Origin: an uncultured Fidelibacterota bacterium
GTDB lineage: Bacteria > Fidelibacterota > Marinisomatia > Marinisomatales > TCS55
Direction of reading: 5' to 3'
DNA length: 34,353 bases
Assembly: GCA_913009735.1 (NCBI GenBank)
Contig: CAJVYU010000025.1
Span: 1-34,353, forward strand
Every line of letters begins with the position of its first letter. Within the stretch, counting starts at the first letter, position 1. The position numbers and the translations under genes were made by a program. Below, in pieces: positions 1 to 8,542 of the stretch. The notes under the pieces were generated by a model. That model was given only the letters and a program-made list of their open reading frames with translations, had not been told where the DNA came from and ran no database searches.

Positions 1-2058
1 TGGACAAATTCTATCACAACCCTGGAGGGTAATTGTAGCGGATTTTCCGATACGATCAGTGGAATTCAATATTATGAATATGCCATCGGAACAACTTCCG
101 GTGGTACAAATGTTGTTGCATGGACGAATAATCAGCTTGAAACATCATTTTTCAGGGATGATTTGACGCTGCAAAGTGGAACGACGTATTACATTTCTGT
201 CCGTGCCACAGACCTTGTTAATAATACAAGCACAGTTGCCACTAGCGACGGCATTACCGTCGATCAATTCAGCCCCACCGTTTCTGAACCTATTGACGGC
301 TCATTAACGGAAGACATTGACTGGCAGCAGGATAATACAATACTCATGGCCGCATGGCAGGGGAATGATACACGGGAAATTGAGTTTTATGAATTTTCAT
401 TCGGAACTACACCGGGAGATTCAACAACTGTTCCATGGACAAGTGTAAGCACAAATACTGATGTAACTGTAGGTGGTTTATCATTGATAAATGGCACAAC
501 ATATTATGTCAATGTCCGCGCTTACGATATAGCCGGTAACCGTTCCGATATCGCTGTTAGCGACGGTATTACCATTGATTATGAACCGCCCTCCATTGGG
601 ATTGTTTACGATGGAAGCAGCCAGGACATTTGGCTATCGAATTCTTCTGGAACAGCTTCTGCAAACTGGTTTGGCTTTATAGATTCATTGAGCGGAATTG
701 TGCGGTATGAATTTGCTTTAGGTTCATCATCCGGGAGTGATGATATTATAGAATGGACAGACAACAGCATGGACAGTTCAGTCATCAACTATACCGGTTT
801 GAGCTTACAGCATGCTGCATCTTACTATTTTTCTGTACGCTCCAATGACTTGGTGGGGAATGTTTCTGCTGTTGCTTCCAGTGACGGTTTCGTCATTGAT
901 ATTTATCCCGGTCCGCCCACATTTGTGAGCATGACCTTTGACACGACTGAGTTATTAGCCTTGACAGAGAATAGGGTAATCGACATTATTTTATCCGAAC
1001 CTTCCGTCAGTATGGAATATGAATTATCATCGATTATTCCTGTAACTCATGCATCGGTTCTGAATAACGATTCTATTCAGATAAATTTGACTGCGCCTTA
1101 TGCAAGTTTGGATACGTTGAGCTTTTCAATTTCCAATTTGACAGATATGGTTGGATTAGACAGCAGTTATTCGTTCACTATCTATACAAAAACGCATGCG
1201 GATTACAATAACGATGGATTGGTTAACGTAACTGATTTAACCACTTTTGCAACAGCTTGGACGTCGGGTGATTTCAATATGGAACTAGGACCTGTTATTG
1301 GCGATGTTCCTCATTTGATCCCTACCCCTGATAATGTATTTGATTTAAGGGATATCATGTCATTTGCCAGGATGTGGCATTGGTCTAACAATACACCCGT
1401 ATTAATGTTAGCTAATTTCAATCAGTTTGGCCCTGAAATAGCAATCAGTCAATCTGGTAAGATACTTGAGATAAATATGCCTGTAGGCGCTGTTTCTGGT
1501 CAAATACTGATAAACTATGATCAAAATAGATTAGAGTTTGAAAATTCTTCTGACCGGATAGTCAATGATGAAATTCAGTTAAAAAGCCACTTTCAAGAAC
1601 TTGGAAACCTGTTAATTGAAAAATCGTATCTTGTAGAAAAAGAAAATAAACAGATTTCCATAGAAACCAGGGCTTTGGATAAAGAAGATTCGTTTATATC
1701 AATACAATATATCTTTTTGGACCGGTATAAAAACACAGTAGCTCAAGGATTCGTTTCACAAAAAGTTATCGCTGTGCCCGATAAATTTGCCTTACACCAG
1801 AATTACCCCAATCCATTTAATCCGGTGACAACCATGCAATATGACCTGCCGGAAGAAACACATGTGGACTTGATTATTTATGATATATTGGGCCGGGAAG
1901 TAAAAACGCTTGTAAATCAAACAGAACGGGCAGGATATAAATCAATCCGCTGGAATGGCCAAAATAACGCTGGGAAACAAGTCAGCGCAGGTATGTATTT
2001 TTACAAACTCGAAACAGCTGGGTTTGTAAAAGTAAATAAAATGTTGCTTCTGAAATAA
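1..2058 (+). CDS. Secreted FN3-repeat/dockerin protein with T9SS sorting domain (5' end missing)
   Basis: The reading frame is open from base 1, so the N-terminus and signal peptide lie outside the window; 685 residues are visible. Three fibronectin-III-like repeats of about 105 residues are marked by a recurring tail of the form VRA.D..GN.S..A.SDG..ID near residues 68-91, 172-193 and 279-300. Around residues 400-462 lies a dockerin-like pair of calcium loops: DYNNDG followed by a ..TTFATAW helix, then a second, weaker loop ending in SFARMW. The last ~90 residues carry the QNYPNPFNP motif and end in GMYFYKLE...KMLLLK. This is the FlgD-Ig-like, type A C-terminal sorting domain used by type IX secretion in FCB bacteria. 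The product is probably a cell-surface or secreted adhesin or scaffold. Its ligand cannot be read from the sequence. Confidence 0.85.
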   Translation, partial: WTNSITTLEGNCSGFSDTISGIQYYEYAIGTTSGGTNVVAWTNNQLETSFFRDDLTLQSGTTYYISVRATDLVNNTSTVATSDGITVDQFSPTVSEPIDGSLTEDIDWQQDNTILMAAWQGNDTREIEFYEFSFGTTPGDSTTVPWTSVSTNTDVTVGGLSLINGTTYYVNVRAYDIAGNRSDIAVSDGITIDYEPPSIGIVYDGSSQDIWLSNSSGTASANWFGFIDSLSGIVRYEFALGSSSGSDDIIEWTDNSMDSSVINYTGLSLQHAASYYFSVRSNDLVGNVSAVASSDGFVIDIYPGPPTFVSMTFDTTELLALTENRVIDIILSEPSVSMEYELSSIIPVTHASVLNNDSIQINLTAPYASLDTLSFSISNLTDMVGLDSSYSFTIYTKTHADYNNDGLVNVTDLTTFATAWTSGDFNMELGPVIGDVPHLIPTPDNVFDLRDIMSFARMWHWSNNTPVLMLANFNQFGPEIAISQSGKILEINMPVGAVSGQILINYDQNRLEFENSSDRIVNDEIQLKSHFQELGNLLIEKSYLVEKENKQISIETRALDKEDSFISIQYIFLDRYKNTVAQGFVSQKVIAVPDKFALHQNYPNPFNPVTTMQYDLPEETHVDLIIYDILGREVKTLVNQTERAGYKSIRWNGQNNAGKQVSAGMYFYKLETAGFVKVNKMLLLK

Positions 2059-2077
2059 GGATTTGGAATCTAAAAAT

Positions 2078-2139
2078 ATTAATATGGAAATTAATCGACT
2101 GTGTCGATTGTACATTGACACAGTCAATGTATTCCAAAG
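2078..2139. repeat. REP-like palindrome, left copy flanking the RAYT gene
   Basis: An imperfect palindrome with arms GACTGTGTCGAT (2097-2108) and ATTGACACAGTC (2114-2125), one G-T pair in the stem and a 5-base loop. It is bracketed by ATTAATATGGA on the left (2078-2088) and a TCCAAA tail on the right. The same bracketing sequences occur at 2774-2784 and 3061-3073 on the other side of the transposase gene. The two copies therefore belong to one repeat family that frames the RAYT. Confidence 0.8.
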
Positions 2140-2232
2140 ATAGGGGTTATTGAACACCGACAGTCTAATAATAAATCAAGGTAGTTGATTAAGTCAACGA
2201 ATTAACACAATCGCATCATTTCAAAAGTAAAA

Positions 2233-2778
2233 ATGGAGGAAGAATACAAAACATATCAGCATAATCCGCCGCATTTATTTATCGCTAATGCGAAGTATTT
2301 TATTACAGCTTCTACATTGGGTAGATATCCTTATCTTAAATCAAAGGATGCAAAACTAGCAGCGTTTGATTATCTTACTAAATCATTGGAATTCTATCAA
2401 TGGGAATTGGAAGATTGGGTGATTTTAGATAATCATATTCATATAATGGTCAATGCACCGGAAAATGCGGCTACTTTGTCAAATGTAATGAATAATTTTC
2501 ATCGATTTACAGCAAATTGGTTATCCAAACATCAAATTAAACGAATTCGTGAAAAATATTTTTATAATTACCGAGATACCTGCATTACATTTGAAAAATC
2601 ATATTTTACACGTCTCAATTATATATGGTATAATCCTGTAAAACATGGTTATGTGGACTCACCTGAAAAATGGAAATTTGGTAGTTATTATTATCGCTTA
2701 AAAGAGGAGCAGGAGGAGATACGGAAAATTATTAACAAATATCCGTGTGATAAAGTGAAAGTAAAAGACGATTATTAA
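2233..2778 (+). CDS. REP-associated tyrosine transposase (RAYT, Y1/HUH family)
   Basis: A 181-residue single-domain HUH protein of the IS200/Y1 transposase superfamily. The metal-binding HxH motif is NHIHIMV with H68 and H70. The candidate nucleophile is Y130 in LNYIWYNPVKHGYV, matching the YI..NPV..G signature of RAYTs, followed by the usual W..SS/GSYY-type motif at about 147-154. RAYTs are domesticated single-strand DNA transposases thought to move or maintain REP palindromes. Here the gene is bracketed by such palindromes, and its stop codon lies inside the start of the right-hand copy, as expected for a self-contained RAYT-REP unit. No clear Shine-Dalgarno precedes the ATG. The adjoining tandem array is the likely product of its activity (inference). 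Confidence 0.88.
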   Translation: MEEEYKTYQHNPPHLFIANAKYFITASTLGRYPYLKSKDAKLAAFDYLTKSLEFYQWELEDWVILDNHIHIMVNAPENAATLSNVMNNFHRFTANWLSKHQIKRIREKYFYNYRDTCITFEKSYFTRLNYIWYNPVKHGYVDSPEKWKFGSYYYRLKEEQEEIRKIINKYPCDKVKVKDDY

Positions 2779-3076
2779 TATGGAGTCAATCGACTGTGTC
2801 GATTGAGCATTGACACAGTCGATTGAGCATTGACACAGTCGATTGAGCATTGACACAGTCGATTGAGCATTGACACAGTCGATTGAGCATTGACACAGTC
2901 GATTGAGCATTGACACAGTCGATTGAGCATTGACACAGTCAATTGAGCATTGACACAGTCGATTGAGCATTGACACAGTCAATTGAGCATTGACACAGTC
3001 AATTGAGCATTGACACAGTCAATTGAGCATTGACACAGTCAATTGAGCATTGACACAGTCAATGCAGTCCAAAAGG
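2774..3076. repeat. Right REP copy expanded into a 13-unit tandem array of 20 bp
   Basis: The right REP copy starts at 2774 with the same ATTAATATGGA as the left one and forms the same 12-bp stem (2792-2820). Its 3' half is then iterated, giving 13 head-to-tail 20-bp units from 2801 to 3060 before the TCCAAA tail resumes at 3061. Units differ only at their first base: G in units 1-7 and 9, A in units 8 and 10-13. Across each unit junction GTCRAT and ATTGAC can pair around a TGAGC loop. The A variant turns a G-T pair into A-T, so the array can fold as a row of small hairpins. There are no unique spacers, so it is not CRISPR. Confidence 0.93.
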
Positions 3077-3078
3077 TA

Positions 3079-3480
3079 CTAATCCTCCAATTTGATTTGA
3101 ATCCCCAGTTCTCTTTCTATATCCGCTACCATCTCTTTTTCTGAGAAAAAGACCATGCCGTCCGCTTCAACTAATGCAGCTACTTTTGGACCAAATTTGT
3201 TTTGCAGGTCTTCTTCAGTAAAATACTTTTTAATATTCGAGCAGAGCCGGATCGCATAATTACGTCTGGAAAATGAATCCATAGCCAGCAAGGCTCTGGA
3301 GGCGTCTTGCAGAAATTCCATAGCCCTGTCTTGTGAATGATCCGGAAAAAGTTCTGTAATGGCATTGGCCCATGATTCCCGTTCTTCAAAATCCATTTTA
3401 CCGTCTGCTAACTGCAAGCATGTTAATAAATGGGTGACTGCTTCCAATGGTGTCATCTCGTTCGGTTTCTTCATTTGCAT
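3079..3480 (-). CDS. TerB-like (DjlA-N superfamily) small cytosolic protein
   Basis: 133 residues, mostly helical, with no signal peptide. Two acidic motifs typical of TerB-like domains are visible: LQLADGKMDFEERE near residues 22-35, and VEADGMVFFSEKEM near 107-120. Both have the ADG...EKE/EE pattern seen in tellurite-resistance B-like and DjlA N-terminal domains, where the acidic residues are proposed to bind metal. The gene ends 19 bases from the REP array and is divergent from the DUF1232 gene at 3661. The specific role is unknown; the tellurite label is a family name, not evidence of resistance. The ATG at 3480 follows a GGAAAGA stretch that can serve as ribosome-binding site. Confidence 0.7.
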   Translation of the reverse strand: MQMKKPNEMTPLEAVTHLLTCLQLADGKMDFEERESWANAITELFPDHSQDRAMEFLQDASRALLAMDSFSRRNYAIRLCSNIKKYFTEEDLQNKFGPKVAALVEADGMVFFSEKEMVADIERELGIQIKLED

Positions 3481-3660
3481 TTCTTTCCAACTATAGTCAT
3501 TCTTGTAACGAATAAGTATTCATGCATTACTCATGGATTTCATATATTGTAATCTTGTTGAGTCTCGCAGTGCTCGCAAATCAGTGGCGTTCCAATAAAT
3601 TTCATTATATAAAGTCATAATCATGACATATTTATTCCAAAAAGTTTAATAAATTTAATC

Positions 3661-4050
3661 ATGGAAACACATCCGGAAGAATTCAAATTAACAGAAGAAG
3701 ATATTCAAAAAATGGAGCGAAGGATTGCTGCGTTTGATCTTTCCAGAGAGCAGAAAATTCTGGCAGTCATTCCCCAGAAACTTGAATCGATGCTTATATT
3801 AACTAAATTGAATGAGTTTACGACTGAACTGATCAATGATGTTTCCAGATTATATAATATTCTATTAGCTATGCCATCCTTGAATGATGATCTCAAACGA
3901 AGAATCCTGTATGCACTGGATTATTTTGTGGTCAATGATGATGAAATACCGGATGAAATTCCGGATATGGGTTATATAGATGATTTGGCTGTTGTGAGAT
4001 ACGTCGTGGATCAGATTTTAGCTGACGATTCAGAAATAGTTCAATCTTGA
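3661..4050 (+). CDS. DUF1232 (YkvA-like) protein
   Basis: 129 residues. The C-terminal part from about residue 78 has the DUF1232 pattern: LKRRILYALDYFV, then an acidic stretch with IPDEIPDMGYIDDLAVV, corresponding to the family's YF..P.D.IPD..P..GY.DD consensus. The canonical P-x-D-L-I-P-D is altered to NDDEIPD. The N-terminal 70 residues are helical and unassigned. Function in the family is unknown; members are usually small and often membrane-associated, but this one has no convincing membrane segment. The gene is convergent with the zinc-ribbon gene at 4041 and overlaps it by 10 bases. Confidence 0.72.
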   Translation: METHPEEFKLTEEDIQKMERRIAAFDLSREQKILAVIPQKLESMLILTKLNEFTTELINDVSRLYNILLAMPSLNDDLKRRILYALDYFVVNDDEIPDEIPDMGYIDDLAVVRYVVDQILADDSEIVQS

Positions 4051-4244
4051 TTCGTTAATTCTTCTTCAGAAAACTGCCACTGACATTTTGGACACCACCA
4101 GGGTTTGCCAAAATATGTTTCCTCATTTTCATTCAACTGCATTGGCGTGTTGCATTTAGGGCAATCGCGTTCAGTACTCTCGTCCGGCCATTTGTAATCC
4201 GCCCTGAATTTAATTGCCGGGTCGTAAATCGTATATTTATCCAT
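4041..4244 (-). CDS. Small zinc-ribbon protein
   Basis: 67 residues when started at the ATG at 4244; an upstream GTG at 4283 would add 13 residues but is less likely. Two CxxC pairs, CPKCNTPM and CPKCQWQF, are 23 residues apart and form a probable four-cysteine zinc ribbon. An FGKPWWCP segment sits before the second pair. No other domain is present. It could be a DNA-, RNA- or protein-binding accessory factor, but no partner is evident. Its stop overlaps the end of the convergent DUF1232 gene. Confidence 0.6.
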   Translation of the reverse strand: MDKYTIYDPAIKFRADYKWPDESTERDCPKCNTPMQLNENEETYFGKPWWCPKCQWQFSEEELTNQD

Positions 4245-4383
4245 ACTTAAAATTACGAATGGATTATTCGCCGAAAAAGGCACAAAATTCTCAAAAGTAA
4301 ATGGATATACTCCAAAATGATTATAGAAGAGAGTCGGCAGGGACAGGTAAAAACATCATCGTTTATCTTTAAAAAACAAAATC

Positions 4384-4548
4384 TGTCATCGCGAGTCTTT
4401 AATACGAAGTAAAAAGACGCGGCGATCTCCTTTGTTCTGTTTACGCCCTGATAATATTAGTTCAATACGCTCACTGCAAGTGATGTCTTTACATTAGCTG
4501 ATGATAAGAGATTACACGTCCCGGTTCGCATCGGAACTCGCAATGACA
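4384..4548. mobile_element. MITE-like non-coding element with terminal inverted repeats
   Basis: Terminal inverted repeats TGTCATCGCGAGT (4384-4396) and ACTCGCAATGACA (4536-4548) match at 12 of 13 positions. A second inner pair follows (GACGCGGCGATCTC near 4414 and GAGATTACACGTC near 4508), so most of the ~165 bp can fold back on itself. The pattern TGTCATTGCGAG...CTCGCAATGACA resembles widespread small palindromic repeats in many bacteria. No reading frame is present. It occupies the gap between the zinc-ribbon gene and the PEGA gene; the rest of 4245-4587 shows nothing recognisable. Confidence 0.7.
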
Positions 4549-4587
4549 CTATCCATAACGGATGGATTACGTCCGCTCTCTTAAATA

Positions 4588-5025
4588 TTATCCTGAAACA
4601 CGCCAAAAAAGATATATTGATGAAATGATCATAACCATACCAACATAATGAGTGATTTTATTTTCTGTTTTAATTGCTTTATATTGGGTGTATTCCTGAT
4701 CAAAGTAAAGTGCCACACGAACAGTATCTCCAATAGGAACATACACTTTTTTAATGGCCTGATATAACTGCTTTTTAACATAGGCATCCCTGATTTGGGG
4801 CGGAGCATAGCCCACCTCATGAAACCCGGCTAAAACAGGCACCGGACGTCGTATGGGAGACTTTCCGACATTAATGCCATCCACGAAAAGGGGGACGCCC
4901 AAACTGTCGCATGTAGGAAGAATATAGCCTGTCTCCGGGATCTTTTCCGTAGAATCGGGTGTTGAAGCCCATAAAACGGAAAAAAGAAAAATGGCGTTGA
5001 AAATGGTTCTAGATTTGAAAATCAT
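4588..5025 (-). CDS. PEGA-domain envelope protein with C-terminal membrane anchor
   Basis: About 145 residues from the ATG at 5025; a nearby ATG at 5031 and a longer frame to 5085 are alternatives, but only the short forms place the hydrophobic segment at the N-terminus. A signal peptide (IFNAIFLFSVLWAS) is followed by a PEGA-like beta domain: VPLFVDGINVGKSPIRRPVPVLAG, corresponding to the 'a.v.vdG..vG.tPl....l..G.H.v' pattern. The C-terminus has one hydrophobic helix (YVGMVMIISSIYLFW). PEGA domains are small surface beta modules. The gene is divergent from the TPR lipoprotein at 5115 and probably shares its promoter region. Function unknown. Confidence 0.6.
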   Translation of the reverse strand: MIFKSRTIFNAIFLFSVLWASTPDSTEKIPETGYILPTCDSLGVPLFVDGINVGKSPIRRPVPVLAGFHEVGYAPPQIRDAYVKKQLYQAIKKVYVPIGDTVRVALYFDQEYTQYKAIKTENKITHYVGMVMIISSIYLFWRVSG

Positions 5026-5114
5026 ACTCATAAAAATTATTCCGGAACTTGGCATTCTACAACCAGTTAATTTATTGGAATTCACATGGAAGTCAGCGAA
5101 TTTCCCGCTTGATA

Positions 5115-6869
5115 ATGACCTCTATTAACCAGCTCTTACATCCAAAATTGATAATTACCATGACAGCATTTCTGTTGTTGTCATCCTGTGCATACTTCAA
5201 TACCTTTTATAATGCACAGTACTATTTTAAACTGGCTGAAAAACAACGCCTGGAAAAAGCAGGTGAATCCATTCCGCCTTCGGCCATCGATGCATATGGT
5301 AAAGTGATCGATAAATCACAATACGTTTTGGATAAATATCCCGACTCAAAATACTGCCCTGAAGCCTTGTTTCTTATTGGTAAAGCACGATTTCATCGCA
5401 AGGAATATCGCATTGCGGAAAATACATTTAAGCAATATACAGAGAAATATGATAACAGAGAACTGGAAGCGGAATATTGGCAGGCTTTATGCAAATGGAA
5501 ACTGGGAAAACCACAGCCAGCATTAGATGATTTAAATAGCATCCTTGATAAAACAGATGATAAAAACCTGCTGTCAAAAATATATTTATCCATAGCGGAA
5601 ATTCAACTCGAAGGAAATAATCCTGAATCTGCGTTGGAACAACTTGAACTGGCTGCATCCGCTAATCGGGATCGGGATGAGCGCGGACAAATTTACTATC
5701 GCCTTGCAGATTTGGCTTATAATGCAGAAGATTTCGAACGATCACTGAAAGCGTATAAACAAGTCATCAAAAACACCACATCCAAGAAACGAAAAGAAGA
5801 AGCCAACTTGATGATCGTTCGTATTCATCGTCAATTGGGAAATTGGGATAAAGTACAAAATACTATTAAAAATATGTTATTGGACGATGTGTTTAAAACC
5901 ATTCATGGCGATCTTGAACTTGAATTAGTCAAGTTATATCAAATGGATGGCAGATTAGATGAAGCCATTACACGACTAGAATCCATAAAAGAAGATTATA
6001 AGAATACAAAAATTTCTGCTGAAGCCAACTACATTCATGGAGAAATCGAATTATACGATCGTTGGAATTTAGATGATGCAGCCAAATATTTTGGTCAGGT
6101 CACTCGAGAATATCGCCAATCACCGTTCATACAGTCCGCCAATTTGAGAAAAAAAGAAATTACCGAATACCAGGAATCTGTAGCAGAAATTTCACGTTTG
6201 GATGAATTTATCATACAGATGTACGCAGAATTGGATACGATAAAAATCGATTCAATTCGAAATATTGTTCAAAGTGAAATTCCACCTGCAAAAAAATCCC
6301 TCACAGAAAATATTTATAATTTGGGGGAATTAGAAGCATTTCATTTTAAACGAAGTGATTCTTCAATGGTTCATTTTCAAAGGATTATCGATGAATTCAC
6401 TGACTCAGAGATTTATCCAAAGGCTCTTTTTGTCATGTATTATTTAAATAATCAAAAGGGTGACGAAACTAAAGCTCAAATATATAGCGAAAGAATATTA
6501 GCAGAACTTCCGGTGTCAGAGTATGCCGATTTCCTCCGAAAATCGATGGATTTACCCGATGATCCAAATTCAATCCAAGCTCTATTACGCCAAGCTGAAC
6601 TGGAATGGCTGATTAATCCTGAAAATGCGTTGATTTATTATAAAAATATTCTTCAAAAAGACAGCATAAGCGAAACGTCTGCACGCGCTGCACTCTTTTT
6701 AGCTTATCACTATGACTATACATTTTTTAACCAGGATAGTGCTTTAAAGTACTATACATGGCTGCAAGATTATCATGTTAATTCTGAACAGGCTAATGCT
6801 TCTCGTGATCGATACGAGTTTTTAATAAATTTATCTGTAGATACAATTCAGGATTCCCTTGATAATTGA
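5115..6869 (+). CDS. TPR-repeat outer-membrane lipoprotein (possibly PorW/SprE-like)
   Basis: 584 residues from the ATG at 5115, chosen because it places a type II signal peptide correctly: a hydrophobic stretch ends in the lipobox LLSSC with lipidated Cys25. Directly after it comes AYFNTFYNAQYYF, a motif seen in FCB-group TPR lipoproteins. The rest is a helical array of tetratricopeptide repeats, for example residues ~60-100 (AIDAYGKVIDKSQYVLDKYP) and further units with A.Y....Y..S spacing to the C-terminus. Such proteins scaffold envelope machines. With a T9SS cargo in the same window, a PorW/SprE-type role in type IX secretion is possible but is inference only. pyrK starts 7 bases after its stop. 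Confidence 0.72.
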   Translation: MTSINQLLHPKLIITMTAFLLLSSCAYFNTFYNAQYYFKLAEKQRLEKAGESIPPSAIDAYGKVIDKSQYVLDKYPDSKYCPEALFLIGKARFHRKEYRIAENTFKQYTEKYDNRELEAEYWQALCKWKLGKPQPALDDLNSILDKTDDKNLLSKIYLSIAEIQLEGNNPESALEQLELAASANRDRDERGQIYYRLADLAYNAEDFERSLKAYKQVIKNTTSKKRKEEANLMIVRIHRQLGNWDKVQNTIKNMLLDDVFKTIHGDLELELVKLYQMDGRLDEAITRLESIKEDYKNTKISAEANYIHGEIELYDRWNLDDAAKYFGQVTREYRQSPFIQSANLRKKEITEYQESVAEISRLDEFIIQMYAELDTIKIDSIRNIVQSEIPPAKKSLTENIYNLGELEAFHFKRSDSSMVHFQRIIDEFTDSEIYPKALFVMYYLNNQKGDETKAQIYSERILAELPVSEYADFLRKSMDLPDDPNSIQALLRQAELEWLINPENALIYYKNILQKDSISETSARAALFLAYHYDYTFFNQDSALKYYTWLQDYHVNSEQANASRDRYEFLINLSVDTIQDSLDN

Positions 6870-6876
6870 AAATGCA

Positions 6877-7632
6877 ATGATTGTTTCAAATGTTGAAATC
6901 GCTATTGGCATTTGGCAAATGACCCTACTCGCACCGGAAGTGTCATCTCACTATAAAGGACCGGGGCAATTCATTAATATTTTATCAGCCGATAGCTGGG
7001 AACACCCGGTGCGTCGTCCCATGAGTATTGCGAATGTTAATGGCGAAAATATTAATATTATTTATAAGATATTTGGTAATGTCACACAACAATTATCACA
7101 AAAAGTCCCCGGTGATTCATTAAACATTCTTGGGCCGTTGGGCAATGTGTTTACTGGATGGAAAACAAAAAGAACCGTTTTACTTGGCGGGGGAGTCGGA
7201 CTTGCTCCAATATTAAATCTCTATGAGTCTTGTCCCAACAGCACACTCATTATCGGAGCAAGAACTGCTGATGAACATTTTATGGAACACGAACCTGGAA
7301 AAAATATCTTTTTAACAACCGATGATGGTTCACTGGGCGTTGCCGGAAATGTGCTAACGGTATTGGAAAATTTGGATTTCAATGATCAAATAATCATTTA
7401 TGCCTGCGGTCCGAAACCTATGCTGAAAGCCATTCAGCATTTTGCAGCAAAAAATTCTGTTAAAGCCCAGTTATCTGTTGAAAGTTATATGGGTTGTGGA
7501 CTGGGTTTGTGCCAGGGATGTGTTATTGAACGACAAAATGAACAAATGAAAAAACATAGTTATCACGAAAAATATACACTGGTTTGTATGGACGGGCCTG
7601 TTTATTGGAGCAATGAGGTTTGCTTTGGCTGA
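6877..7632 (+). CDS. pyrK: Dihydroorotate dehydrogenase electron-transfer subunit PyrK
   Basis: 251 residues from the ATG at 6877; an upstream TTG at 6859 would overlap the previous gene. It is a ferredoxin-reductase-type flavoprotein: the FAD site motif RRPMSIA at about 45-51, the NAD-binding GGGVGLAPI, and a C-terminal [2Fe-2S] site GCGLGLCQGC plus a fourth cysteine in LVCMDGP. The C-x4-C-x2-C...C spacing is that of PyrK. The subunit passes electrons from the PyrD flavin to NAD+ in class 1B dihydroorotate dehydrogenase, in pyrimidine synthesis. The last 20 bases overlap the start of pyrD, so translation is probably coupled. All expected motifs are present. Confidence 0.93.
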   Translation: MIVSNVEIAIGIWQMTLLAPEVSSHYKGPGQFINILSADSWEHPVRRPMSIANVNGENINIIYKIFGNVTQQLSQKVPGDSLNILGPLGNVFTGWKTKRTVLLGGGVGLAPILNLYESCPNSTLIIGARTADEHFMEHEPGKNIFLTTDDGSLGVAGNVLTVLENLDFNDQIIIYACGPKPMLKAIQHFAAKNSVKAQLSVESYMGCGLGLCQGCVIERQNEQMKKHSYHEKYTLVCMDGPVYWSNEVCFG

Positions 7633-8542
7633 TTTATCAATCCAAATAGGTCATATTCGATTTAATAATCCTGTATTCGTTGCATCGGGAACATTCGGCT
7701 ACGGTACAGAAAATAAAGAATTAGTAGATGTATCTAAGCTGGGAGCCATTGTTACAAAATCGATTACACTTAATCCAAGAGAGGGCAACCCTCCGCCGCG
7801 CCTTGTTGAAACACCATCCGGAATGATCAACTCCATCGGTTTGGCAAATATAGGCGTTGATAAATATATCAGCGACATGCTTCCTGTTTATGAGGGAATC
7901 GGTACACCAATCATAATGAATATTGCCGGTTCTTCTATGGATGAATACATATCAGTTTTAGAAAAGATTGAGTCCGTTTCGTCAGCAATCGTCGGATATG
8001 AGATCAATATTTCATGTCCGAATGTAAAAGAAGGAGGTATGCAGTTCGGTATTGATTGCTCAATGACGGAATCCCTCACATCTGCATTACGCAAGCGGAC
8101 CGAAAAGTTGCTTATTATGAAATTGAGTCCGAATGTTACGGATATTTCATCCATCGCTACATCAGCCGAAAACGGAGGCGCAGATGCTGTTTCTGCAATC
8201 AACACTGTTGTTGGAATGAGTATTGATCATAAAACGGCGAAAAGTAATATTTATACAACATTTGGCGGCCTTTCCGGTCCGGCCATTAAACCCATCGGTC
8301 TTGCGTGTGTCCACAAAGTATTTCATTCGATCACTATTCCAATTATCGGTATTGGCGGTATCGTCAATACCGGCGATGTAGTGGAATATATTCTTGCCGG
8401 CGCAAAAGCTGTGCAAGTGGGAACGGCTAATTTTCGCGATCCCGGAATCTGTGTCAAGATATTGAATAATCTTGATTTATACATTAATAAACATAACATA
8501 ACTTTAAATAATTTGATTGGTAGTGTTAAACAGTATGACTAA
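7613..8542 (+). CDS. pyrD: Dihydroorotate dehydrogenase, catalytic subunit (class 1B)
   Basis: 309 residues, the normal length for class 1 enzymes. The FMN TIM barrel is recognisable from VFVASGTFGYG (21-31), TKSITLNPREGNPPPR (48-63), NISCPNVKEGG with the class 1 catalytic cysteine C135, MKLSPNV, and the phosphate-binding GIGGIVNTGD / GAKAVQVGTANF near the C-terminus. It oxidises dihydroorotate to orotate. The overlap with pyrK confirms the NAD-dependent 1B heterotetramer type. The following rlpA overlaps its stop by 8 bases. Confidence 0.95.
   Translation: MRFALADLSIQIGHIRFNNPVFVASGTFGYGTENKELVDVSKLGAIVTKSITLNPREGNPPPRLVETPSGMINSIGLANIGVDKYISDMLPVYEGIGTPIIMNIAGSSMDEYISVLEKIESVSSAIVGYEINISCPNVKEGGMQFGIDCSMTESLTSALRKRTEKLLIMKLSPNVTDISSIATSAENGGADAVSAINTVVGMSIDHKTAKSNIYTTFGGLSGPAIKPIGLACVHKVFHSITIPIIGIGGIVNTGDVVEYILAGAKAVQVGTANFRDPGICVKILNNLDLYINKHNITLNNLIGSVKQYD

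Noticed and set aside
2698-2982. Minus-strand reading frame of 94 residues across the tandem array
   Set aside because: It is a periodic translation of the 20-bp repeat (a 20-residue protein period) and has no independent coding signal.
2801-3060. Tandem array as a possible CRISPR locus
   Set aside because: Units are 20 bp, directly adjacent and nearly identical; there are no unique spacers or cas genes. It is a REP expansion.
3079-3480. Tellurite resistance gene
   Set aside because: Only a lone TerB-like domain is present, without terC, terD or terZ; the name reflects the fold family only.
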